Source of the DNA: Candidatus Methanomethylophilaceae archaeon
GTDB taxonomy: Archaea; Thermoplasmatota; Thermoplasmata; Methanomassiliicoccales; Methanomethylophilaceae
Length of the DNA: 64,000 bases
Direction of reading: 5' to 3'
Assembly (NCBI GenBank): GCA_944321505.1
Contig: CALULN010000003.1
Coordinates: 1-64,000, forward strand
The first letter of the stretch is position 1; each line of letters opens with the position of its first letter. Positions 41,575 to 50,334 of the stretch are shown piece by piece. The position numbers were made by a program, and so were the translations under genes. The notes under the pieces are model-generated. The model was given only the letters and a program-made list of their open reading frames with translations. It had not been told where the DNA came from and did not search any database.

Positions 41575-42251
41575 GCCTCGGCCTCCAGGACGTCCTCGCT
41601 GGTGAGCAGCAGGATGTTGCGGTTCTTCATGACCGCGTACACAAGGGCGGTGATGATCAGGGACGCCACCATGACGGTGAGGTACTCCCAGCCGATCCAG
41701 TAGTTGGCCTCCTGGGAGAACTCCTCGGAGAGGCCGCGGTTGTAGTTGTAGAGGTAGAATCCGGCGCCGATGAACCCGCCCATGGAGAGGGAGGTGAAGA
41801 AGATGTACACCCCCATCATGACCCTGTCCAGCCTGACCCCGCAGTACCCCACGAGGAGTCCTATGATGGTGAAGGAGGTGGCAACGTACACGGGCACGGT
41901 CCCCAGGATGTCCATCCACCAGCCGCCGTCATGGGTGTTGACGGCTATGCAGAGGAGCATGAGGATGCCCATGGGGGCCACGTAGATCGGTCTGACGTAC
42001 CCTGCCTTCTCGCCCATGAATATCAGCACTGCGAGGATCAGGGACGTGATTATCCCGGCGAATATGAGGTCGGATTCGTGAACGAACATGCCGATCACGA
42101 ATGCGGCGACGGTTATCGCCAGGCATATGATGTCGAGGATGCGAAGCCATCTCCTGTCGATCCCCTTCCCGACGGGGCTGCAGGCGGGTGCACCGTCCGC
42201 AGGTTCCGCAGGGGAGGCATCGTAGATGGATCCGGGCGGGTTGCTGTCCAT
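41571..42251 (-). CDS. Predicted six-helix membrane protein
   Basis: This 226-aa protein has a proline-rich cytosolic N-terminus of about 35 residues. About six hydrophobic segments follow (39-56, 62-79, 88-104, 117-138, 145-168 and 190-208). I do not recognise the family. It is the first gene of a two-gene operon with the YjdF-like protein. Confidence 0.65.
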   Translation of the reverse strand: MDSNPPGSIYDASPAEPADGAPACSPVGKGIDRRWLRILDIICLAITVAAFVIGMFVHESDLIFAGIITSLILAVLIFMGEKAGYVRPIYVAPMGILMLLCIAVNTHDGGWWMDILGTVPVYVATSFTIIGLLVGYCGVRLDRVMMGVYIFFTSLSMGGFIGAGFYLYNYNRGLSEEFSQEANYWIGWEYLTVMVASLIITALVYAVMKNRNILLLTSEDVLEAEA

Positions 42252-42296
42252 GATGTGCGCATCAGGTTCACATATAAGAAGGGGATGCGTGGCCCC

Positions 42297-43109
42297 TCAC
42301 TCGAAGCGCATGGCCGCGTATCCGACAACGGCTCTCTCGTCGTAGCGCAGGGTGTCCCAGGAGTTCCGGTGGGACAGCAGTGTCCCCCTCTCCGCCCCCG
42401 TGGCTTCGATGGCCGTGGCGATGGGGCCGTACCCGCAGACGCTCAGACGGTTGCGCTCGACCTCTCCGTACACGGCGTCCCTGTCGCAGGACTCCACCGC
42501 ATCGAGGAACGGCGAGTCGAGCCGTTTCTCATCCGCCGCGGGTATGTAGTGGCACAGGTCGCTGGAGGCCACGATGAGGGCGTCATGCCCCTTCACCGCC
42601 GCCGCGACGGCCTGCGCCAGCCCGGAGGCCGATGCCGGATCCTGACGGGACAGTATCACGGTGACCACGTGGGGGTCCGGGTCGATGTACTGGATGAAGG
42701 GGATCTCCACCTCCACCGAGTGGTCCAGCCTGTGGGCGCCCGGGGAGTCGGGAATCAGCTCCGCCAGCTTCTTCGCCACCTCCTCATGGGTCGGGCACTC
42801 CCCCAGCGGGGTGAGGTACGATTCGGAGCACATGGCCATGTCGAAGGGTATGCCGTAGTGGTCCGGCCCTATCACCACGTACAGCTCGGGCAGGCCGTCC
42901 TTCAGGATCTCCGCGAACGCATGGGCCGCGACAGGTCCAGAGGCGGCGTACCCCGCATGGGGCGCCAGGACGGCTCTGATCCTCCTGTCGTCGCCCTCCG
43001 CCGGCACGGATCCCGGGCCCAGCGGGTGCCTGAAACAGGACTCGATGGCAGCCAACAGGGATCCGCGGTCGGCGGGGTAGAACCTCCCCGCAACCGCCGG
43101 GTATCTCAT
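42297..43109 (-). CDS. MEMO family protein (AmmeMemoRadiSam system protein B)
   Basis: This 270-aa protein begins RYPAVAGRFYPADRGSL. It has LAPHAGYAASGPVAAHAF near residue 50, IGPDHYG near 81, and SSDLCHYIP near 180, supplying the His/Asp/Cys set of the MEMO fold (related to class III extradiol dioxygenases). The function in archaea is unsettled. It lies behind rpsB-rpoK, the usual archaeal order rpoK-(eno)-rpsB-MEMO, with enolase missing here. Confidence 0.92.
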   Translation of the reverse strand: MRYPAVAGRFYPADRGSLLAAIESCFRHPLGPGSVPAEGDDRRIRAVLAPHAGYAASGPVAAHAFAEILKDGLPELYVVIGPDHYGIPFDMAMCSESYLTPLGECPTHEEVAKKLAELIPDSPGAHRLDHSVEVEIPFIQYIDPDPHVVTVILSRQDPASASGLAQAVAAAVKGHDALIVASSDLCHYIPAADEKRLDSPFLDAVESCDRDAVYGEVERNRLSVCGYGPIATAIEATGAERGTLLSHRNSWDTLRYDERAVVGYAAMRFE

Positions 43110-43143
43110 GTGGAAAAGAAGGGAGATTGAGTGATAAAAGGTT

Positions 43144-43755
43144 TCAGAGCTTGGACTCGAAGTCCTCGATCTCCGCCTTGAAGTCGGCCGGGTCCTTCAG
43201 GTCGCCCCTGGCGAGCAGGACCTCCCTGGTGAGGAGCCAGTAGATGCAGGCGAGGGAGCGGCGTCCCTTGTTGTTGGTGGGGATGACCAGGTCGACGTTT
43301 CTGGTCTCGTTGTTGGCATCGCACATCGCCACGATGGGGATCTGGATGTCCAGGGCCTCCTTCAGGGCCTGCTTGTCCGCAGCGGGGTCGGTGCAGACAA
43401 GGACCTCGGGCTCCATGAATCCTGCGTTCTTGGGGTTGGTGAGGGTGCCGGGGACGAAGCGTCCGGCGGAAGTGGGTGCGCCGATGGCTCTGGAGAACTC
43501 CCTGGCGGGCCTCTGCCCGTAGGGCCTTGCGGAGACCACGAGGATCCTCCTGGGGTCGAAGCGGGCGAGGAACGCTGCGGCGGCCCTGATCCTCTCGTCG
43601 GTCTTCTTCACGTCGAGGACGTACAGACCGTCCTGCCTGACCTTGTAGATGAAATCCTTCATGTCGGCGCTCTTCTGCTGCGTACCGATGTGAACTCCGG
43701 AGGTCAGGTAGACGTCCTCCTCGATTAAAAGTCCAGTGTTCTCAGCTTCACTCAT
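43144..43755 (-). CDS. rpsB: Small ribosomal subunit protein S2p
   Basis: This 203-aa S2p opens with [21 protein letters not shown] and carries FVPGTLTNP and [20 protein letters not shown]. The ATG at 43755 is preferred to the TTG at 43761. It follows rpoK after 9 nt. Confidence 0.95.
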   Translation of the reverse strand: MSEAENTGLLIEEDVYLTSGVHIGTQQKSADMKDFIYKVRQDGLYVLDVKKTDERIRAAAAFLARFDPRRILVVSARPYGQRPAREFSRAIGAPTSAGRFVPGTLTNPKNAGFMEPEVLVCTDPAADKQALKEALDIQIPIVAMCDANNETRNVDLVIPTNNKGRRSLACIYWLLTREVLLARGDLKDPADFKAEIEDFESKL

Positions 43756-43764
43756 TTTCAAACC

Positions 43765-43935
43765 TCAATCTCTTTTGACTGTGATGGGGACCATGCCCTC
43801 GTCGTACTCCAGCATCGCTATGTCGACGGGGTCGAGCATGTCCTCGGGGTAGTCGATGAGGACGGGTGCGCCGAGGGAAATCTGGAGCGCTCTGGCGCCG
43901 ACGATCCTAGCCTTCTCGAATCTGGTGTCGCTCAT
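43765..43935 (-). CDS. rpoK: RNA polymerase subunit RpoK (Rpb6 homologue)
   Basis: This 56-aa protein holds the core of the omega/Rpb6 family. It begins [26 protein letters not shown] and ends [14 protein letters not shown]. It stabilises the polymerase clamp and assembly. GGTGATAACG precedes the ATG at 43935. In-frame sequence upstream belongs to the promoter. Confidence 0.93.
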   Translation of the reverse strand: MSDTRFEKARIVGARALQISLGAPVLIDYPEDMLDPVDIAMLEYDEGMVPITVKRD

Positions 43936-43975
43936 CGTTATCACCGTGTGGAGTGAAACGGGTATTAGGGTGGGT

Positions 43976-43985
43976 GATATAAAGG
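43976..43985 (-). promoter_or_regulatory. TATA box of rpoK-rpsB-MEMO
   Basis: On the minus strand CCTTTATATC lies 41-50 nt before the rpoK ATG, giving a short leader that contains the ribosome binding site. On the plus strand CTAATATAGG (44010-44019) may serve the DUF2240 gene. Confidence 0.55.
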
Positions 43986-44083
43986 TTTTGGAAAATCCCC
44001 TCCTTCTTTCTAATATAGGAGGGTGCGGGCGCCCCGTCACAGTCGGGGCAACGGATATCTACGGCCCCGCAGATTGGGCCTCC

Positions 44084-44575
44084 ATGGACGACAGCCTCGC
44101 AGTGTGCGCAGCGGCCTTCATGAGGAACAAGGGCAAGGACGTCTTCACCGAGAGCGACGTGCTCATGGGCATGTCCATGGACCTCCGTTGGATGTCCCAC
44201 AGCGAGGCGAAGGCGGTGCTGGCGGCCATGATCCGCGCAGGGGTCATGGAGCGGAACGCCGGCCTCATACGCCCGACCCCGGGCGTGGCCGACAGGGACG
44301 TCCCGGTGGCATACCGCCCTCCGAGGGAGCTCATAGACGCGGCGGTCGCCGGAGGGTCGGCGGAGCGGCCCGCCCACGAGGACGTCATGCCGCTGATGAT
44401 GGATGCCGCGGTGGCCGCCGGCATGGAGCGCAGGGAGTTCATGTCCCGCTGCAACCAGCTGAGGAAGGACCTGGACATCCACATCGAAGCGGCCGCTCTG
44501 ATAGTCCTGAGGGACGCGGGGGCGGACATATCCGGGCTGTACGAGAAGGCCCGCCTATCCATAATGTCCCGCTGA
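44084..44575 (+). CDS. DUF2240 family archaeal protein
   Basis: This 163-aa protein begins DDSLAVCAAAFMRNKGKDVFTESDV and has SMDLRWMSHSEAKAVL, then a C-terminal helical block with MERREFMSRCNQLRKDL and IEAAALIVLRDAG. That is the DUF2240 pattern of archaeal proteins of unknown role. I chose the ATG at 44084 by homology. The frame stays open further upstream, but that part overlaps the rpoK promoter. Confidence 0.75.
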   Translation: MDDSLAVCAAAFMRNKGKDVFTESDVLMGMSMDLRWMSHSEAKAVLAAMIRAGVMERNAGLIRPTPGVADRDVPVAYRPPRELIDAAVAGGSAERPAHEDVMPLMMDAAVAAGMERREFMSRCNQLRKDLDIHIEAAALIVLRDAGADISGLYEKARLSIMSR

Positions 44576-44576
44576 C

Positions 44577-45068
44577 TCACTCCTTCTTGATGAAGTCCGC
44601 AAGGGTCATCTTGGCGTTGGATCCGCCTTTGCCGATGGATCCTCCGCCCTGGACCGTCTCGGTCAGCGTGATGTCGAGGGCCTTCTCGATCTTCTTGACC
44701 AGCTTGTCGTCGGGGGTGAGGTCCTCGGACTCCACCTTCATGATGATGCCCTTCTTCTCGCTGATGGAAGCGGCGAACTGCTCGGCGTCCATACCTTTGG
44801 CGGAGCGGGCCTTCCTGATGGCTTCGCCGTACCCGTCGATGAGGCGGACGCTGTCCCTTCCCGCATAGACGTCCTTGGTCTGCATGCGGCGGTTGCGTCT
44901 CTCGAGCCTCTGCTCGATGACCTGAGCGCTGGGTCCCTGGCTCTGTCCTGCGGAGCCCCTGTACTCGTCGCCGAACCTGGCGCAGCTGGGGCAGACGTTG
45001 AGCTTGGTCCTCTCTATGAAGACCGGACGGGTCACAGGCACTTCCTTGCCGCACATCTCGCACATCAT
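44577..45068 (-). CDS. Multiprotein bridging factor 1-like transcription factor (aMBF1)
   Basis: The protein has 163 aa. An N-terminal zinc ribbon (MCEMCGKE and CPSCARFG, two CxxC pairs) is followed by a basic linker and a Cro/C1-type helix-turn-helix (about residues 78-135). This is the archaeal MBF1 layout. MBF1 links regulators to TBP in eukaryotes, while the archaeal protein is associated with the ribosome. It is convergent with the DUF2240 gene, with 1 nt between them. Confidence 0.92.
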   Translation of the reverse strand: MMCEMCGKEVPVTRPVFIERTKLNVCPSCARFGDEYRGSAGQSQGPSAQVIEQRLERRNRRMQTKDVYAGRDSVRLIDGYGEAIRKARSAKGMDAEQFAASISEKKGIIMKVESEDLTPDDKLVKKIEKALDITLTETVQGGGSIGKGGSNAKMTLADFIKKE

Positions 45069-45092
45069 GCCCCGGCGATATCCGACGTACCA

Positions 45093-45103
45093 TTAATAAT
45101 TAA
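45093..45103 (-). promoter_or_regulatory. TATA region of aMBF1 gene
   Basis: The A+T-rich, nearly palindromic CATTAATAATTAATG (45091-45105) lies 25-35 nt before the ATG at 45068. Confidence 0.5.
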
Positions 45104-45251
45104 TGACCCAACCTGACTCAGCGCCCCATCGTCGCAGCGAGCCGCCTTCCGCGCTCCCTGCAGGCGCTGGCACAGGCCCCGGCCCTTCTCTCCGGGGGAT
45201 CGCGCGCACCCGATGCCAGGTTGTGGACAAACTAATAAGAATGCGGTGCGT

Positions 45252-46484
45252 ATGGAGGTGCGAGGAGATATCTTGGACGGGAGTGCGGAGAAGGAGACCA
45301 TTGCCGAGCTCAGGGAGAAGATCCAGTCCCTTGAGGAGCGGAACGTCAGGCTGATGGAGGATCTCCAGACTGCTGAGAGCGACAAGCGCTACTCGGACGG
45401 GGAGCTGTACAGGCTCCAGAAGGACCTCACCAGGCTGAGGAACGAGATGGAGCGCATCAAGGCGCCCCCGCTCATAGTGGCCACTCTCCGCGACGTGCTC
45501 CCCGACAACAGGGTGGTGGTCAAGAGCTCCACCGGGCCGGACTTTGTCGTCTCCGTGTCGGAGTACTGCCCCCGCGAGGACCTCATAGTCGGCTCCAGGG
45601 TCGCGCTCAACAAGCAGACCCTGGCGGTCATGAACGTCCTCCCCACACCCTTCGACCCGGCCGTCTCCGACGCAGAGATCATGGAGAAGCCCACCGTCAC
45701 CTACGACGACATCGGCGGACTGAAGAGCCAGATGCTGGAGCTCAGGGAGGCGGTGGAGGATCCGCTGCTCCGTCCAGAGCTGTACGCGAAGGTGGGCATC
45801 GAGCCCCCCAAGGGCGTGCTCCTGGTGGGTCCCCCGGGAACCGGGAAGACCCTCATGGCCAAGGCCGTGGCCAACGCCACCGACGCCACCTTCATCCGCA
45901 TGGTGGGCTCCGAGCTGGTGCAGAAGTACATCGGAGAGGGCGCCAGGCTGGTCCGCGAGCTGTTCGAGCTGGCCAAGGAGAAGGCGCCCAGCATCATATT
46001 CATCGACGAGCTGGACTCCGTCGGAGCCAAGAGGCTGGACGTGACGACCTCCGGCGACCGCGAGGTCCAGAGGACCCTCATGCAGCTCCTGTCGGAGCTG
46101 GACGGCTTCACCCCCATGAGCGACGTCAAGATCATCGGCGCCACCAACCGCCCCGACATACTGGACGACGCCCTGCTCAGGCCGGGGAGGTTCGACAGGA
46201 TCATCGACGTGGGCCTGCCGGACACCGAGGCCAGAGCCGAGATCTTCAGGATCCACGTGTCCCACATGAACGTGGCCGAGGGCATAGAGCCCAGGCGCCT
46301 GGCGGAGATCACCGACGGCGCCTCCGGTGCGGAGATCAAATCCATATGCACCGAGGCGGGCATGCTCGCCATCAGGGACAACAGGGACACCGTGTCCTAC
46401 GACGACTTCCTCCACGCCAAGTCGAAGGTTCTGGAGGCCGGCAGGAACAAGGTCAAGCAGGCACCCACCGCGATGTTCGGATGA
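45252..46484 (+). CDS. pan: Proteasome-activating nucleotidase (PAN)
   Basis: This 410-aa hexameric AAA+ unfoldase feeds the 20S proteasome. An N-terminal coiled coil (about 12-70) precedes an OB domain (about 72-135). The AAA module has Walker A GPPGTGKT at about 193-200, Walker B IIFIDELDSVG and the second region of homology TNRPDILDDALLRPGRFDR. The C-terminus is AMFG, so the classical HbYX gate-opening motif is altered (Phe where Tyr is expected). The exact start is uncertain, since the TATA-like ACTAATAAGA is closer than usual to this ATG. No proteasome subunit gene is in the window. Confidence 0.92.
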   Translation: MEVRGDILDGSAEKETIAELREKIQSLEERNVRLMEDLQTAESDKRYSDGELYRLQKDLTRLRNEMERIKAPPLIVATLRDVLPDNRVVVKSSTGPDFVVSVSEYCPREDLIVGSRVALNKQTLAVMNVLPTPFDPAVSDAEIMEKPTVTYDDIGGLKSQMLELREAVEDPLLRPELYAKVGIEPPKGVLLVGPPGTGKTLMAKAVANATDATFIRMVGSELVQKYIGEGARLVRELFELAKEKAPSIIFIDELDSVGAKRLDVTTSGDREVQRTLMQLLSELDGFTPMSDVKIIGATNRPDILDDALLRPGRFDRIIDVGLPDTEARAEIFRIHVSHMNVAEGIEPRRLAEITDGASGAEIKSICTEAGMLAIRDNRDTVSYDDFLHAKSKVLEAGRNKVKQAPTAMFG

Positions 46485-47264
46485 TCACTGGATGTCCGGG
46501 TCCTCGCCGCCGAAGAAGGTGAGCTGGGAGGCCGCGTAGATCTCCTCCATCCCCATGGATTCCTTGGCGGAGACCGCTCTCATGCTGCCGAAGGTGCCGA
46601 TGTTCTCCAGGGTCTTGAACAGCTCCATGCCGATGACGGTCTGAGGGTCCACGTCCCGGTCCAGGAGGTCCCCGTACAGGCTGTCGGAGTCCTCGAACCA
46701 GCCCAGCATCCGCTCCATCTCGTCCTCCTCCAGCAGGTCGGTCTTGGTGAGCACGTCTATGGTGGGCAGGCCCAGCCTGAACTGCACCAGGGTGGACAGC
46801 ATCTTGCCGGACACGAAGCCGTTGGGCGAGCGGTAGAGCATGGGGTCGGAGGTGTAGACGATCATGGACTTGTCCCTGCCCAGGGCCTCCACGATCCTCA
46901 GGGAGGAGTCCCTGAATGCGAACAGCTCCAGCTGTCCCGGGGTGTCCACCAGGACGTACTTGGTCTTGAAATCGTCCAGGGCGCCGGTGAGCTTGTCGGC
47001 GTTCATGGCCATGAGGTCGGATGCCACCACCTGCGCCCCGTTGGGGCCGAGGCCGTACTCCTCCATCACCTCGTCCAGGCAGATCCACTCCCGGATGTCT
47101 ATGTCCGGGGTGTAGGGCGTGGAGTCCGCGCCGGGGTCCAGGTTGACGATTATCGAATCGATCCCGTTGTAGTCCAGCCATTCCTTGTAAGCCTGCACCA
47201 GGGTGCTCTTGCCGCTTCCGGCGGTCCCGACGAAGTAGATGAACCTCATGCCGATCCCTGCCAT
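46485..47264 (-). CDS. GPN-loop GTPase
   Basis: This 259-aa SIMIBI-class GTPase has the P-loop VGTAGSGKST near residue 12 and the diagnostic insertion GPNGAQ near residue 74. DTPGQLELF (G3) lies near 106 and TKTD (G4) near 170. Eukaryotic homologues (XAB1/GPN1) help RNA polymerase II assembly, and the archaeal role is undefined. An in-frame ATG at 47249 is an alternative start. The stop abuts the PAN stop. Confidence 0.92.
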   Translation of the reverse strand: MAGIGMRFIYFVGTAGSGKSTLVQAYKEWLDYNGIDSIIVNLDPGADSTPYTPDIDIREWICLDEVMEEYGLGPNGAQVVASDLMAMNADKLTGALDDFKTKYVLVDTPGQLELFAFRDSSLRIVEALGRDKSMIVYTSDPMLYRSPNGFVSGKMLSTLVQFRLGLPTIDVLTKTDLLEEDEMERMLGWFEDSDSLYGDLLDRDVDPQTVIGMELFKTLENIGTFGSMRAVSAKESMGMEEIYAASQLTFFGGEDPDIQ

Positions 47265-47295
47265 CGCCCATGCCGTCCCGCTTTTTCTGGTTTTC

Positions 47296-47304
47296 CTTTA
47301 TCTA
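47296..47304 (+). promoter_or_regulatory. TATA box of the zinc-ribbon membrane protein
   Basis: CTTTATCTA lies 23-31 nt before the ATG at 47327. Confidence 0.5.
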
Positions 47305-47326
47305 GTGGCACTCCGTTCTCAAATGC

Positions 47327-47908
47327 ATGACCGATGACAATCACGGCTTCTGCCCTGCATGCGGGCAGATGCTCACAGAGGACTCGGCGTACTGCCCCAG
47401 TTGCGGGAAGCCCCTCGGCGGCGACCCCTCGCCGTCGTACAGAGGGGATGCGCCGATGTCCGCAGGACGCTACAGCGACGCCCCCATGGGCGGGCTGTTC
47501 CTCATCGCATTCCTGCTGACGATGCTCTTTGCGGTGATCACGCTGATCCTCGGCGCATACACCGCGTTCAGCGCAGAATCGATGGTGGGGATGATGGAGG
47601 ACTTCGCCGCCTCCCAGGGCATCTCCCTCGCCGACCTGATGGCCTCCTTCGGCACCGACATCAGCGGCATGAGCCACGCCGACATAGTGGCGGCGATCAG
47701 GAACTCCGGTCTGGCCGCCCTGGGCGTGGCCGTCCTCGCCCTCGCTGGTGGGGTGCTCTGCTACATGCGCAGGAGGCACATCGTCGCCGCCGCCCTCGTG
47801 GCCGTCGCGGCGCTGGCCAGCTACCTGCTGGGCGGCTTCATCACAGTCGTGATCGGACTGCTGGTGGCCGTCTGCGTCTACATATCGAAGGACTATTTCA
47901 AAGACTGA
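47327..47908 (+). CDS. Zinc-ribbon membrane protein
   Basis: This 193-aa protein has an N-terminal double-CxxC zinc ribbon (CPACGQ and CPSCGK, residues 9-26) and a short proline/serine linker. A first helix (about 56-80) is followed by an external loop of about 45 residues and three close helices (about 128-186). The plan is that of the zinc-ribbon proteins common in archaea. The specific function is unknown. Confidence 0.75.
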   Translation: MTDDNHGFCPACGQMLTEDSAYCPSCGKPLGGDPSPSYRGDAPMSAGRYSDAPMGGLFLIAFLLTMLFAVITLILGAYTAFSAESMVGMMEDFAASQGISLADLMASFGTDISGMSHADIVAAIRNSGLAALGVAVLALAGGVLCYMRRRHIVAAALVAVAALASYLLGGFITVVIGLLVAVCVYISKDYFKD

Positions 47909-47912
47909 AACC

Positions 47913-47940
47913 GAGCCGGCCGGGAGGCCGGCTCTTTTTG
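47913..47940 (+). terminator. Intrinsic-like terminator
   Basis: GAGCCGGCC-GGGA-GGCCGGCTC is a perfect 9-bp stem followed by TTTTTG. It lies 4 nt past the zinc-ribbon gene's stop, between convergent genes. Confidence 0.65.
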
Positions 47941-47946
47941 TTTCTC

Positions 47947-48855
47947 TCAGATTTTCCTCAGGTATCCGAGGTTGGGCTCGTAGACGAGGCCCTTGTCCAT
48001 GAGAGCGTCGGAGATCTCCTCCACCTCGGCCTCGGAGATGCCCTCCATGGCCGCGCGGCGGTCTATCTCGGACCTGGGAGCGCCCTTGCCGCGCATATCG
48101 TCCAGCTCCTCGATGAGTGCCAGTATGACGTCCTCCTTGTCGGCGGACGACATGCCGCCGTCGCCTTTCTCCTCGTCCACCTCGATCTCCTCCGGGGCGG
48201 AGGGGATCTCCTCCGGCAGGCCCAGGTCGATCTCGCGGTCGGGTAGCAGCATCCTCAGCGCCGACTGCAGCACGGACAGGTACCTGGAGGAGTCCGGGTC
48301 CCCGTAGTGGTCCAGCGCCATGGTGATGCCCTCGGCCTCCGCGGAGGTGAGCCCCATGGCTATGAGGTCGTTGACCCCCGCATCCGGGTTGGTGACGGCC
48401 TTGCGGACCTTCAGCAGCCTGTCCCACATGCTCTCCGCCGCCTCCAGGATCCACAGGTTCCTGGAGCGGTCGTCGATCTGGACGATCTTCTCCGGGCGGA
48501 GGGAGACGTACACCCTGCCCTCCTCCGGGGAGTAGGTCCTGACCTTCCCTATGACGGCGACGAACGCCGGGGTGTCCAGGTTGGCCATGGCCGCTGCAGC
48601 CTCCGGCTGGTACCTCCCCACGTTGAGGAAGAAGGATCCGGTGACGTCCTGCACCCTGGCCTTCCACATGGGCTCGTCGTCGGTGCCGATGTTCTCCTTC
48701 TCCGTCATCACCCCTGCGGCCATGACCCTGTTGACCATGGACCCCAGCGGCGTGACCACGTAGGACGGGGACGTGTCGTCGTCCCCCTTCCTCTCCAGCG
48801 ACGACGCGTTCAGCTCGCCGGCGAATATCCTCCAAGCGGTCTCCCTGGCGTTCAC
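47947..48855 (-). CDS. RPA-associated OB-fold protein (COG3390-like)
   Basis: This 302-aa protein has an OB-fold-like N-terminal half (ETAWRIFAGELNASS, VQDVTGSFFLNVGRYQPEA, FVAVIGKVRTY). An acidic linker (about 215-235) precedes a C-terminal helical winged-helix-like domain. It starts with GTG, overlapping the RPA stop as GTGA, so it is translationally coupled to RPA. This is the common archaeal RPA plus RPA-associated protein pair. A role in single-stranded DNA handling is inferred from family and context. Confidence 0.83.
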   Translation of the reverse strand: MNARETAWRIFAGELNASSLERKGDDDTSPSYVVTPLGSMVNRVMAAGVMTEKENIGTDDEPMWKARVQDVTGSFFLNVGRYQPEAAAAMANLDTPAFVAVIGKVRTYSPEEGRVYVSLRPEKIVQIDDRSRNLWILEAAESMWDRLLKVRKAVTNPDAGVNDLIAMGLTSAEAEGITMALDHYGDPDSSRYLSVLQSALRMLLPDREIDLGLPEEIPSAPEEIEVDEEKGDGGMSSADKEDVILALIEELDDMRGKGAPRSEIDRRAAMEGISEAEVEEISDALMDKGLVYEPNLGYLRKI

Positions 48856-50186
48856 ATCACCGCCTCCTCTACCTTCTTCAGGAGGTCCGCCGCCCTGCGG
48901 GGGATGTCCGTGTCCTCCTCCTCGGCGTCCCTGACGATCATCATCGGCCCGTAGTCGTCGCTCATGACGTTGCCGGTGAGCCTCACGTGCCTGAGCAGCA
49001 CCTTCCCCGCCATGGCGCGGGCGACGGCGTCCGATTCCCCTCTCGCTTTGGCCAGGTCCATGGCCATCTTCAGGGTCATGCCGGTGAGCCTCTCGGTGAC
49101 CTCCCTGCCGATGATGGCGCTCATGGCCCCGGTGCCGTCGTCGATGACGACCTTGAGCCTCACGTCGTAGACCGGCTCCACGGTGCCGTGGTTCAGGCAT
49201 TCCGTGCCGAGTATCGAGCGGTTGCACTGGGGGCACCTCTTGATGAGGCCGCTGCCGGACCTCACGTCCACGACGGTGCCGGACACGGTCATGTCGATGC
49301 CTCCGCCGTTCCTGACGATCTCCCCCACGCTCTTCCGGGACAGGGCGGTCTCGTCGATGTCGCCGATGGTGTCGTCCACCCTGCTGACCTCGGACCTGTC
49401 CCCGAAGTTCAGCTGGGGGATTCCCTTCCAGGCCCTGATGTACGCGTTCTTGATGCAGACGGTCTCGCCCTCCTGCAGCCCGAAGTCGGACCAGGCGGAG
49501 AACTGCACCTTGCCGGTGGTATCGGCGGCGATGCCGGAGAACACGACCCTGGGCTCGCCCTTGACGAGGATGTTCCTCGATTCGACGGATACGATCTTGA
49601 CGGTGACCGTCACGTTGCCGATCCCCTCCCTCAGGTCGGCCACCTTGGCCACCGAGGACGAGTAGGAGATCTGCCTCTCGGGGGTCGCCATCTCCACGTT
49701 CTCCCGCTGGATGACGGACCTGTTGCCCATGTTGATCTGGACCTTGTCGTTCCAGAGCTTGGTGTAGCAGTTCTTGAACAGGTACACGGCGCCCTTGTCC
49801 AGGTTGCAGTTCTCCCCGTCCCATACGGTGAAGGATGCGGTGGCCGTGTCGTCGCCGAGGATCCCGGACACGATGGTCCTGGGAGACCCCTTGATCTGCA
49901 CGCTCTTCTTCTCGGCGAACACAACCTTGGCGAGGATGTCCACGGTGGTCTCGCTTCCGGTCAGGTCGCCGATCTTCTTCGACACCGAGCCGCCGCCCGA
50001 GCCGATCCCGGCGCCGGGGTCGACGGCCCCGTGCTTCTTCAGTATGCCCCTCTTCGCGGACTTCACATCCACGCGGTACACGTTGAGGTAGGTGTCCAGC
50101 TCCTTCAGGATCTCCTCCTCGCTGACCTTGTCTCCAAGCACCCTTTTCAGTTCTTCCAGATGGGGTGTAAGCTCTTCTCTGTCCAT
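48852..50186 (-). CDS. rpa: Replication protein A, single-stranded DNA-binding
   Basis: This 444-aa protein has a short helical N-terminus (about 1-60) and several OB folds (about 72-165, 185-270 and 280-400). The last OB fold holds a zinc knuckle, CPQC followed by CLNHG, near residue 318. A helical C-terminus completes it. It coats single-stranded DNA in replication and repair. A minus-strand CCTTATTAA (50235-50243) upstream is its likely TATA element, with a short leader. Confidence 0.92.
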   Translation of the reverse strand: MDREELTPHLEELKRVLGDKVSEEEILKELDTYLNVYRVDVKSAKRGILKKHGAVDPGAGIGSGGGSVSKKIGDLTGSETTVDILAKVVFAEKKSVQIKGSPRTIVSGILGDDTATASFTVWDGENCNLDKGAVYLFKNCYTKLWNDKVQINMGNRSVIQRENVEMATPERQISYSSSVAKVADLREGIGNVTVTVKIVSVESRNILVKGEPRVVFSGIAADTTGKVQFSAWSDFGLQEGETVCIKNAYIRAWKGIPQLNFGDRSEVSRVDDTIGDIDETALSRKSVGEIVRNGGGIDMTVSGTVVDVRSGSGLIKRCPQCNRSILGTECLNHGTVEPVYDVRLKVVIDDGTGAMSAIIGREVTERLTGMTLKMAMDLAKARGESDAVARAMAGKVLLRHVRLTGNVMSDDYGPMMIVRDAEEEDTDIPRRAADLLKKVEEAVM

Positions 50187-50305
50187 GTCCGACTCCCCGT
50201 GCGAAGCACGTCGGCGGGTGCATCCCCGCCTGACTTAATAAGGTGTGCCGACGCGCGCGCGGATGCACACGTCGCACGCGTGCGCACATTAACGCATTGC
50301 CGAAC

Positions 50306-50314
50306 CTTTATATC
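50306..50314 (+). promoter_or_regulatory. TATA box of purP
   Basis: CTTTATATC lies 21-29 nt before the ATG at 50335. The preceding 50250-50290 is rich in alternating CG and GC/GTGC dyads with no clear motif. Confidence 0.6.
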
Positions 50315-50334
50315 GGAAAAACCAATCAGAGGGT

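Noticed and set aside
47913-47940. Riboswitch or structured RNA at 47.9 kb
   Set aside because: It is a single perfect stem with a U-run right after a stop codon, so a terminator is sufficient.
50187-50334. Replication origin in the GC-alternating gap between rpa and purP
   Set aside because: No ORB-like repeats, no cdc6 gene nearby and no A+T-rich unwinding element beyond ordinary TATA boxes.
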